Origin: Vulcanimicrobiota bacterium
GTDB taxonomy: Bacteria; Vulcanimicrobiota; Xenobia; Xenobiales; JADMJV01
NCBI GenBank assembly: GCA_017307785.1
Contig: JAFKGI010000044.1
Location: 1 to 64,000, forward strand
Length of the DNA stretch: 64,000 nucleotides
Direction of reading: 5' to 3'
Part shown: positions 57,725-64,000 of the stretch, piece after piece
Numbering within the stretch: the first letter of the stretch is position 1
How the letters are laid out: the number at the start of each line of letters is the position of its first letter
Program-made: the position numbers and the translations under genes
Notes under the pieces: model-generated
Databases searched by the model: none
Seen by the model: only the letters and a program-made list of their open reading frames with translations
What the model was told of the DNA's origin: nothing

Positions 57725-58012
57725 ATGTTCATCAAACCACTGCAGTACACACCCTTGCAATCCATCTCCAGCCCACCGGTCCCGGAGACGAAGTCCACTT
57801 TTCGGGAAACCCTGGCGCAGGCGTTGGGGACCGTCAATCAGGCCATGGAGAAGTCCGACGAAGCGGACAACGCGTTCATGAGTGGCCGAGCCGAAAGCAT
57901 CCACGAGGTGCAAATCGCCGCCGTCAAGGCCGACGTACTGATGAAGCTGACCGCCAATCTGGCCTCCAAGGTCGCCCACTGCACCACCCAACTCTTTCAG
58001 ATGCAGGTCTAA
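57725..58012 (+). CDS. fliE: FliE-like hook-basal-body/type III secretion inner-rod protein
   Basis: 95 residues. FRETLAQALGTVNQAMEKSDE, IHEVQIAAVKADVLMKLTANLASKV and LFQMQV match the FliE pattern (FxxxLxxALxxVN, HEVxIAxxKAxxxxxLTxxxxxKV, MxV). FliE is the adaptor at the base of the flagellar or non-flagellar type III rod. The first 25 residues are Pro/Ser-rich. No other flagellar or injectisome gene lies in this window. A TACGCT -10-like box ends 9 bases before the ATG. Confidence 0.75.
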   Translation: MFIKPLQYTPLQSISSPPVPETKSTFRETLAQALGTVNQAMEKSDEADNAFMSGRAESIHEVQIAAVKADVLMKLTANLASKVAHCTTQLFQMQV

Positions 58013-58067
58013 GCGGCCTGAGCGGGCTGCCTGGAGGAGAGTAAGGTCTGGAAACAAAGGGACCGGA

Positions 58068-58937
58068 GTGAATCTACCAACCGATCTAGCTGCTCTTTAT
58101 CCCTTCGCCTCGCAGCACCACCAACTGGGCGACGTGCGCATGCACTATGTAGACGAGGGAGCCGGCAAGCCTCTGCTGATGGTGCACGGCAACCCCACCT
58201 GGTCTTTTTACTTCCGCAATTTCATTCAAGAGTTTCGCCCGCGCCGTCGCGTCATCGCCCCGGACCATATCGGCATGGGGCTCTCTGACAAGCCGCAGAA
58301 ATACCGCTATTGCCTGGCTCGCCACGCGGCCAACCTGGAAAGCCTGATCCTCAGCCTGGATCTGCGCGACATCGATTTGCTGGTCCACGATTGGGGCGGC
58401 CCCATCGGTCTCTCTGTAGCCACCCGACACCCGGACCGATTTGACCGAATCATCATCAGCAATACGGCGGCCTTCCGCTCCAAAGATCTGCCCCGGCTGC
58501 TCTGGCTGGCCCGCATCCCGTTCATGGGCGAGGTCCTCATCCGTGGCCTCAATGCCTTTGTCCAGACCACTCTGGTCACGGCCACTTCCTACCCGCACCG
58601 CATGCGCGGTGGGGTGCGCAAAGGCTACACCTTTCCCTACAACAGTTGGGCCAACCGCATTGCCACCGCTCGCTTCGTGCAGGACATCCCTATGGACTCC
58701 AGCCATCCCAGTTGGCCGGATCTGGTTCAACTCGAGCAAGGACTGCCACGACTGGCCAACAAGAAGATGCTGCTGCTCTGGGGGGAAAAAGACTGGTGCT
58801 TCACCACCAAAATGCGCGACCAGTTCCGTGACATCTTTCCCCACGCCCAGTCGGTGGGCTTCAAAAAAGCGCATCATTTGCTCTATGAAGATGAACCCGA
58901 AGGCACCCTGCAGGCGGTCAAGGAGTTTCTGGCATGA
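58068..58937 (+). CDS. oleB: OleB-like haloalkane dehalogenase-family hydrolase
   Basis: 289 residues. GNPTWSFYFRNFI, VHDWGGPIGLS (nucleophile Asp) and KKAHHLLYEDEPE (His) are the haloalkane dehalogenase/OleB signature. In the olefin pathway OleB decarboxylates the beta-lactone to the alkene. It overlaps oleC by 4 bases (ATGA). GTG start without a strong ribosome-binding site. Confidence 0.88.
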   Translation: MNLPTDLAALYPFASQHHQLGDVRMHYVDEGAGKPLLMVHGNPTWSFYFRNFIQEFRPRRRVIAPDHIGMGLSDKPQKYRYCLARHAANLESLILSLDLRDIDLLVHDWGGPIGLSVATRHPDRFDRIIISNTAAFRSKDLPRLLWLARIPFMGEVLIRGLNAFVQTTLVTATSYPHRMRGGVRKGYTFPYNSWANRIATARFVQDIPMDSSHPSWPDLVQLEQGLPRLANKKMLLLWGEKDWCFTTKMRDQFRDIFPHAQSVGFKKAHHLLYEDEPEGTLQAVKEFLA

Positions 58938-60571
58938 ACGTTGCCCATCTTCTAAGTGAAAGGGTCCAGGCCGATCCCGACGGTCGCTGCCTGGTCTACA
59001 GCGAGGACGGCATCGACCGCGTCAAAACCTTTCGCGAAGTCGAAACGCAATGCGACGAATACGCCCACGGATTACGCGCCTTCGGCCTATCCCCAGGCGA
59101 TAAAGTTCTGCTCATGGAGCGACCCGGCCCCATTTTCGTAGCCCTGACCTGGGCCCTCTTCAAACTGGGCTGCGTGCCCGTCTTTCTCGACCCCGGCATG
59201 GGTGTAAAGCCTCTGCTGGGCTGCATCGAACGCCTGAAGCCGGACGCCCTCATCGGTGTGCGCCGCGCACATCTGCTGCGCTCGCTGCACGGCAAATCGT
59301 TTCAGTCGGTGCGTCGGGCCGTGGTGACCGATGGCCGCTGGATCGGAGCCAGTCCGCTCTGGCGCGTGGCCAGCCCCGGCTCCGGCCACTTTCCTCCTGA
59401 AACCGTGAACAAGGACCAATTGGCCGCCATCCTCTACACCTCCGGCAGCACCGGTCCGGCCAAAGGGGTGGAGTATCGCCACGGCATCTTCCACGCTCAG
59501 GTGGCCGCTCTCAAGGACATGTTTGATTTCCAGCCAGGCGAAATGGACATGCCCGGCTTTCCGCTCTTCGCCCTGTTCTCCACCGCCCTGGGCTTGACTT
59601 GCGTGCTGCCCGAGCTCAATCCCAGTCGTCCGGCCAGCGTGGAGCCGGCCCGCCTGGTGCGTGCCATCCACGACTGGAAAATCCAGAACCTGCAAGGCTC
59701 ACCCGCCATCTGGGACAAGCTCGGCAAATACTGCCGGGACTACGGTATCAAGCTCCCCAGCGTACGCCGCGTCATCACTTTCGGCGCCCCGATTTCGTTG
59801 GATTTCATCGAGATGTGGCGCAAGCTGATGGACGGCAACGGCGATGTCTACACCCCCTACGGTGCCACCGAGGTATTGCCCGTCAGCTTCATCAGCGGTG
59901 AGGAAGTCACCCTCGAGACCTCAAGCCAGACCACTGAGGGCGCCGGCACCTGCATCGGCCGTCCCATTGCGGGAGTCGAGGTGCGTATCATGCGCACCAG
60001 CGATGATACGGTGGCCGAGTGGGACGAGGAGCTGATGCTCAAAGCCACCGAAATCGGCGAAATCGTGGTCCACGGCGAACAGGTCACCTGGGCCTATTTT
60101 GAGGATCAGGAAGCCACCTCGAAGAGCAAAATCTTGCAGGGCGACAAGGTCTGGCACCGGATGGGTGACCTGGGCTACTTCGACGAGGCCGGCCGCCTTT
60201 GGATCGTGGGCCGCAAGTCTCATCGCATCCAGGGTGAACAACACGTTTACTATCCGGTCTGCGCCGAGGGCATCGTCGACCAGCACCCGGACGTGCTGCG
60301 CAGCGCCCTGGTGGCGCTGGGCCAGGCGCCCGACCAGAAACCGGCCATCGTGCTGCAACTGCACAAACCCAAGCTGCAAAAAGACATGGCCGAGCGCAAC
60401 CGCATCGTGCGCGAAGTCAAGGAACGGCTGGCTCGCCATCCCATCTACGGCGACGTCAAATCCGTATTCTTCCACCGCAATTTTCCCGTCGATCCGCGCC
60501 ACAACGCCAAAATCGACCGCGAGGCCCTGGCCGAGTGGGCCGAAAAACAAAAGGAGGTCAAGGAAGGGTGA
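58934..60571 (+). CDS. oleC: OleC-like AMP-dependent beta-lactone synthetase
   Basis: 545 residues. AMP-binding motif LYTSGSTGPAKGVEY, a core with TPYGATEVLPVS and GRPIAGVEVRIM, and near the end HRMGDLGYFDEAGRLWIVGR, the adenylation-domain hinge. Residues QGSPAIWDKLGKY and SVRRVITFGAPISLDF are like OleC enzymes, which form a beta-lactone from 2-alkyl-3-hydroxyacids. Coupled to oleB by ATGA and followed by oleD (GTGA). Confidence 0.9.
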   Translation: MNVAHLLSERVQADPDGRCLVYSEDGIDRVKTFREVETQCDEYAHGLRAFGLSPGDKVLLMERPGPIFVALTWALFKLGCVPVFLDPGMGVKPLLGCIERLKPDALIGVRRAHLLRSLHGKSFQSVRRAVVTDGRWIGASPLWRVASPGSGHFPPETVNKDQLAAILYTSGSTGPAKGVEYRHGIFHAQVAALKDMFDFQPGEMDMPGFPLFALFSTALGLTCVLPELNPSRPASVEPARLVRAIHDWKIQNLQGSPAIWDKLGKYCRDYGIKLPSVRRVITFGAPISLDFIEMWRKLMDGNGDVYTPYGATEVLPVSFISGEEVTLETSSQTTEGAGTCIGRPIAGVEVRIMRTSDDTVAEWDEELMLKATEIGEIVVHGEQVTWAYFEDQEATSKSKILQGDKVWHRMGDLGYFDEAGRLWIVGRKSHRIQGEQHVYYPVCAEGIVDQHPDVLRSALVALGQAPDQKPAIVLQLHKPKLQKDMAERNRIVREVKERLARHPIYGDVKSVFFHRNFPVDPRHNAKIDREALAEWAEKQKEVKEG

Positions 60572-61572
60572 TTCTCGTCACCGGAGTCGGGGGATTTCTA
60601 GGCGGGGCTCTGGCCCACCGTCTGCTGGCCGAGGGCCATCAACTGCGCACGCTATCACGCCGCCCTCTGCCCGAGTGGGAGTCTCTGGGGGTAGAAGTCC
60701 AGCGCGGAGCCCTGGAGGACCGTCACGCCGTCCTGCAGGCCTGCCAGGGAGTGGACCAGGTCTTTCATGTGGCCGCCAAAGCCGGCGTCTGGGGCACTTT
60801 CGCTGAATATTGGGATTCCAATGTAGAAGGCACCAAGAACATCGTGGAAGGCTGCCAGACTCACGGTGTATCGCGTCTGATTCACACCAGCTCCCCCAGC
60901 TCCACCTTCGACGGCAAAGACTGCCTGGGAGCCGACGAGAGCAAACCCTATCCCGAGCACTTTCTCAACTTTTACTCCGAGACCAAAGCGGCCGCCGAGC
61001 AGGTGGTCAAAGGCTCCAATGGACCCAACCTGTCCACCGTTTCGTTGCGCCCCCACCTGATCTGGGGACCGGGAGACCCGCATATCCTTCCCCGCGTGGT
61101 CAAAATGGCCGACAAAGGCCGCCTGCGAAGAATTGGACCGGGCGACAACCTGGTGGACATCACTTACGTGGACAACGCGGTGGAAGCTCACATGTGCGCC
61201 GCCCGCAATCTCGGCCCTAACAGCCCGCAGGCCGGCAAAGCTTACTTTATCAGCAACGGCTCCCCCGTTCGCCTTTGGGAATGGGTCGACCAGATCATGC
61301 GCGGCCTGGGACGTCCGCCCGTGCGCGGACAACTCAGCACCGCCAACGCCCGCCTGGCCGGCGGCATCCTGGAATGGGTGTGGAGAACCCTGCGACTGGA
61401 CGGCGAGCCGCCTATGACCCGCTTCGTGGCCTGTCAGATGGGAACCTCACACTACTACGACATCAGTGCTGCCGAGCGCGACTTCGGTTACCGCCCGGTG
61501 GTGCCGTTTGAGGTCGCCATGGAGCGAACGCTGGCCCACTTCTCCGGAATCCTGCCGGCCCGCCGCAGCTAG
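60568..61572 (+). CDS. oleD: OleD-like NAD(P)-dependent 2-alkyl-3-oxoalkanoate reductase
   Basis: 334 residues from a GTG that overlaps the oleC stop (GTGA) and has AAGGAGG upstream; a longer ATG start at 60535 also fits but lies inside oleC. Extended SDR: VILVTGVGGFLGGALAHRLL, HVAAKAGVWG, YSETKAAAEQVV (Tyr-x3-Lys), and LRPHLIWGPGDPHIL, matching the 3-beta-HSD-like OleD proteins. It reduces the 2-alkyl-3-keto acid made by OleA before OleC and OleB act. The thiolase OleA is not in the window. Confidence 0.9.
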   Translation: MILVTGVGGFLGGALAHRLLAEGHQLRTLSRRPLPEWESLGVEVQRGALEDRHAVLQACQGVDQVFHVAAKAGVWGTFAEYWDSNVEGTKNIVEGCQTHGVSRLIHTSSPSSTFDGKDCLGADESKPYPEHFLNFYSETKAAAEQVVKGSNGPNLSTVSLRPHLIWGPGDPHILPRVVKMADKGRLRRIGPGDNLVDITYVDNAVEAHMCAARNLGPNSPQAGKAYFISNGSPVRLWEWVDQIMRGLGRPPVRGQLSTANARLAGGILEWVWRTLRLDGEPPMTRFVACQMGTSHYYDISAAERDFGYRPVVPFEVAMERTLAHFSGILPARRS

Positions 61573-62024
61573 GGCCTGGTCAGGCTGGCGGTGGCCACCA
61601 CGCGTTTGCCGGCCACCCGCCAGCTGCCATGCTGAGGCGTCGCCAGCACGAATTCGAGCTTGTTGACCCCCGGATCGAGGTCGATTTCCTTAAGGTAGAA
61701 GTCTGGCCCATAGAGACGATTGCGCTTGCGGCCATTGACGTACAGATGAACGTAGCCATAGGCCTTGGAATGTCCGGCCACGGAAGCGGTGCGATCTCCC
61801 AAATGGGACGTATCGAAAACCCAGTTGAGGGTCTTCAAATGCAGATTGAAACCGACCTTGGCATCCTTTTCGATATCGACTCCGGCGATCGAAGGCTTGG
61901 CCCACCCGACCGGCAGATCGAAGTCTCGCTTTTCGTAGCCGCCCTGATATCGAGACTTCTCACGTTTGGCGGGCTCCGCCTGGGCCGGTAGGATCAGCAA
62001 GAGCATCAACAACAAATAGCGCAT
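61569..62024 (-). CDS. Exported beta-sandwich protein, unknown
   Basis: 151 residues from an ATG with GGAAG upstream; the frame continues far upstream but composition and signal peptide (MRYLLLMLLLILPAQA) support this start. NLHLKTLNWVFDTSHLG, GHSKAYGYVHLYVNGRKRNR, LYGPDFYLKEIDLDPGVNKL and VLATPQHGSW resemble a recurrent periplasmic beta-domain seen in hypothetical proteins (HLYVNGEK...RxYGP...HxLxPGxH), without known activity. Its stop overlaps oleD by 4 bases. The terminator of the Pit gene lies between it and pit. Confidence 0.65.
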   Translation of the reverse strand: MRYLLLMLLLILPAQAEPAKREKSRYQGGYEKRDFDLPVGWAKPSIAGVDIEKDAKVGFNLHLKTLNWVFDTSHLGDRTASVAGHSKAYGYVHLYVNGRKRNRLYGPDFYLKEIDLDPGVNKLEFVLATPQHGSWRVAGKRVVATASLTRP

Positions 62025-62063
62025 AAACGGAAGCTTCCCGCCACAAGTCGGTTCTCCCGTCAC

Positions 62064-62101
62064 AAAAAGAGCCCGCCGGCGCCGAAGCGCGACGGGCTCT
62101 T
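62064..62101 (-). terminator. Terminator of the Pit gene
   Basis: AAGAGCCCG (62067-62075) pairs with CGGGCTCTT (62093-62101); on the minus strand the stem is followed by T-rich GACGGG-opposite TTTTT (62068-62064). It lies 19 bases after the pit stop. Confidence 0.65.
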
Positions 62102-62119
62102 GAAAATCCCCTACTCGGT

Positions 62120-63172
62120 TCAGGTTGCGGGGGCGAAAATGGCGGTGGCGATGGCGCAGGAAATCGCGCCCATAACGGCCGAGGCCGGAATGGTGAACAC
62201 CCAGGCTCCCAGAATCCGTTTGGCTACGCCCCAGCGCACGGCCGAGACGCGCTTGGAGGCGCCCACGCCCATAATCGAGCCGGTGATGACGTGAGTGGTC
62301 GACAAGGGCATGCCCATGTGTGCGGTGATGTGAAGCAGGGTCGAAGAGGTCATATCGGCGGCAAATCCGTGGACCGGCTGCATCTTGAAGATCTTGGAGC
62401 CCATCGTCTTGATGATTTTCCAGCCGCCGGCCGAAGTGCCCAGAGCGATCATCAGAGCGCAGGAGGCCTTGGCCCAGAGTGGCACAGGAATCTCCACCGT
62501 GTCGGTGTTGACGTGCAGGTTGGCCGGGTTGGCCAGGAAGATGGCCAGGGCAATGATGCCCATCACCTTCTGAGCGTCGGCCATGCCGTGCGAGTAAGCC
62601 ATCAGACAGGCAGAGACGCGCTGCAGGGTGCGAAATCGTCGGTTGACTTTGTTGGGCGCGGTCTTCATCCAGAAGATGATCCACAGCAGCAAGGCCATCA
62701 CCAGGTAGCCAATCAGGATACCCAGTAGCGGCGCGATCAGGCCGGGAATCACCACTTTACCGAAGACGCCGTCCCACTTGGGCCCGCGCATCAGCGAGCC
62801 CTCAAAGTAGGAGACACTTCCGATGAGGCCTCCCACCAGGGCGTGGGAGGACGAGGAAGGCAGTCCCCACCACCAGGTCAAGAGATTCCAGATCAGCGCT
62901 CCGATCAGAGCCGCCAGAATCACCTCCACGTGTCCTCGGGCCGCGTCGATGTTGACCAGGCCCTTGGCCATCGTCTTGGCCACGGCGGCGCTACCGAAAG
63001 CGCCGGCAAAGTTGAGAACTCCGGCCATGGTCAGAGCCTGGCGCGGAGTGAGTGCGCGCGTCGACACCACCGTCGCGATGGCGTTGGCCGCATCGTGAAA
63101 CCCGTTTACGTAGTCGAAAGCGAGCGCGATGATCACCACCACAATAAGCAGGGGGGTGACGTATTCAGGCAT
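62120..63172 (-). CDS. pit: Inorganic phosphate transporter, Pit family
   Basis: 350 residues. It begins MPEYVTPLLIVVVIIALAFD and carries the PIT signature YVNGFHDAANAIATVVSTRA twice in diverged form (GLPSSSSHALVGGLIGS and PLSTTHVITGSIMG). About ten hydrophobic helices. It imports phosphate (with metal) driven by the proton gradient. The ATG overlaps the end of the upstream DUF47 gene by 8 bases. Terminated by the hairpin at 62064. Confidence 0.95.
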   Translation of the reverse strand: MPEYVTPLLIVVVIIALAFDYVNGFHDAANAIATVVSTRALTPRQALTMAGVLNFAGAFGSAAVAKTMAKGLVNIDAARGHVEVILAALIGALIWNLLTWWWGLPSSSSHALVGGLIGSVSYFEGSLMRGPKWDGVFGKVVIPGLIAPLLGILIGYLVMALLLWIIFWMKTAPNKVNRRFRTLQRVSACLMAYSHGMADAQKVMGIIALAIFLANPANLHVNTDTVEIPVPLWAKASCALMIALGTSAGGWKIIKTMGSKIFKMQPVHGFAADMTSSTLLHITAHMGMPLSTTHVITGSIMGVGASKRVSAVRWGVAKRILGAWVFTIPASAVMGAISCAIATAIFAPAT

Positions 63173-63791
63173 GTTTGACGACCACGTTCTCGATGACGTC
63201 GAAAACGTCCTCAAACTTATCGATGGCGTCCTCGACGTTCTCGATGATCTCTTTCCACTTGATCAGGTCCACCACGTCCTGCACGGTGGTACAGCTCTTG
63301 AACAGGTCGGCGACCGCCTGGCGATTGATCTTATCGCCTTTGCTCTCGAGCACCTTGAGCGGCTTGCGCAGGTCGGAAAGGTCCTGAAATTTGGGGAGTC
63401 GTTGGATGCCCTGACGCAAGATGGCCGAGCACTCTACCATGATGTCGGCCATCTCGAGCAGTACCGGCTTGACGTGATCGCAACCGAACATCTGCATCCG
63501 GTTGGCGACGCCCTGAATCAGGTCGAGCACGTCGTCCATGGCGGAACCCATGGCGTGGATGTCTTCGCGGTCAATAGGAGTGACGAAGGTGGCGTTCAGG
63601 CGCACCGACAGTTCGTGAAAGAGTTCGTCCCCCTGATGTTCTCTCTCGGTGATCTCGTGGATCCGTTGATCCATGTTGGAAAAATCAGCCAGGAATTCTT
63701 TGAAGACCTTGCAGGTCTCTTCAATTAATTCGGCTTGCTTGTCGAAGATGCTGTAAAATCTAGCATCCGAGGGGAATAGATTGAGCTTCAC
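63165..63791 (-). CDS. DUF47 (PhoU-like) Pit accessory protein
   Basis: 208 residues, all helical (KVFKEFLADFSNMDQRIHEI, EREHQGDELFHELS, IDREDIHAMGSAMDDVLDL). The sequence matches the Pit-accessory/YkaA family, PhoU-like bundles that associate with Pit transporters. GTG start with GGGAGG at 8 bases. Its stop overlaps the pit start, so the two are translationally coupled. Role: regulation of phosphate import, known from relatives, inferred here. Confidence 0.93.
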   Translation of the reverse strand: MKLNLFPSDARFYSIFDKQAELIEETCKVFKEFLADFSNMDQRIHEITEREHQGDELFHELSVRLNATFVTPIDREDIHAMGSAMDDVLDLIQGVANRMQMFGCDHVKPVLLEMADIMVECSAILRQGIQRLPKFQDLSDLRKPLKVLESKGDKINRQAVADLFKSCTTVQDVVDLIKWKEIIENVEDAIDKFEDVFDVIENVVVKHA

Positions 63792-63866
63792 GGTTAGAAC
63801 CTCCCGGACAGCGTTTGGCGCGCGCGGCTTCTCCTACCCGCGCCCTACCCCCTTCCTGGTCTTCCC

Positions 63867-64000
63867 CTATTGAGAAGCGAATTTCGAAAAAAACGGCATG
63901 ACCCACTGCCGCTTGTCGGTGCCGGGCTTCAGCCTGGCGTCCAAAACGTAGAGGCGGTTTCCCACCAAAAAAATCTGACTCCACCCTTGCCTTTTGGGAG
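63867..64000 (-). CDS. Partial gene with LVGNRLY motif (5' end outside window)
   Basis: The final 44 codons run into the right edge; the readable C-terminus is QIFLVGNRLYVLDARLKPG ... QWVMPFFSKFASQ. The segment IFLVGNRLYVLDA resembles WVLLGNKLYFVEKDS of the small exported protein at 35104, so both may belong to one domain family. Start and function cannot be judged. Confidence 0.5.
   Translation of the reverse strand, partial: PKRQGWSQIFLVGNRLYVLDARLKPGTDKRQWVMPFFSKFASQ

Overview
The window looks like a high-GC chromosome segment (above 60% by eye) from a Gram-negative-type bacterium. Outer-membrane proteins are present (an Omp85-family barrel and two OmpL-like porins), together with periplasmic cytochromes, many Sec signal peptides, and Tat-like signals. 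Gene density is high. Neighbouring genes often join by 4-base start/stop overlaps (ATGA, GTGA, TTGA), and many convergent genes overlap at their 3' ends. Several starts have no Shine-Dalgarno; instead a -10-like hexamer ends about 6 bases before the start codon, which suggests frequent leaderless transcription. I cannot name the organism. The mix of FHA-kinases, mixed regulators and many unrecognised Pro/Ala-rich proteins fits a deep-branching, poorly cultured lineage (Eremiobacterota/Xenobia or Armatimonadota-like would be a guess only). No rRNA, tRNA, CRISPR array, insertion sequence or prophage was seen.

Layout. 0-6.4 kb (minus strand): prepilin-like surface protein, FHA-Ser/Thr kinase, PilZ protein, acetyltransferase, Omp85-type barrel, WYL regulator. 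6.6-15.3 kb: putative lipase-like hydrolase, fused 2-oxoacid dehydrogenase E1, esterase, a kinase-less HisKA protein, carotenoid oxygenase, and a three-gene two-component operon. 15.3-25.3 kb is an accessory-looking stretch: a compact subtilase-like protein, a Vps62-like protein, a phosphoesterase, an M48 protease, tandem small exported peptides and a 955-residue helical-repeat protein. 25.3-41.3 kb: glycosyltransferase, second FHA-kinase, a RiPP-maturation-type radical SAM/B12 enzyme, RluA-like pseudouridine synthase, an Asn/Tyr-rich secreted protein, lipid enzymes, MscL, a dihaem peroxidase, a HAD phosphatase, an epimerase and two GH13 amylases separated by 50-bp palindromic repeats.

41.4-52.2 kb is dominated by signalling: two coupled histidine kinases, a Kir-type K+ channel, aspartokinase, TerB-like and PspA proteins, then a cluster with a degenerate receiver-Hpt protein, a minimal kinase and a NarX/NarL-like pair. 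52.2-64 kb: a RelA/SpoT-fold-like protein, two porins, an orphan FliE-like protein, the oleBCD operon for long-chain olefin synthesis (no oleA here), and a Pit phosphate transporter with its DUF47 partner.

How it fits together: core metabolism (aspartokinase, E1, Pit) is interspersed with envelope and signalling functions. The most distinctive content is the radical SAM RiPP enzyme, the compact subtilase, the non-phosphorylatable receiver-Hpt protein, and a set of proteins with disordered Ser/Pro/Gln-rich N-termini lying in the same window as an orphan FliE homologue.
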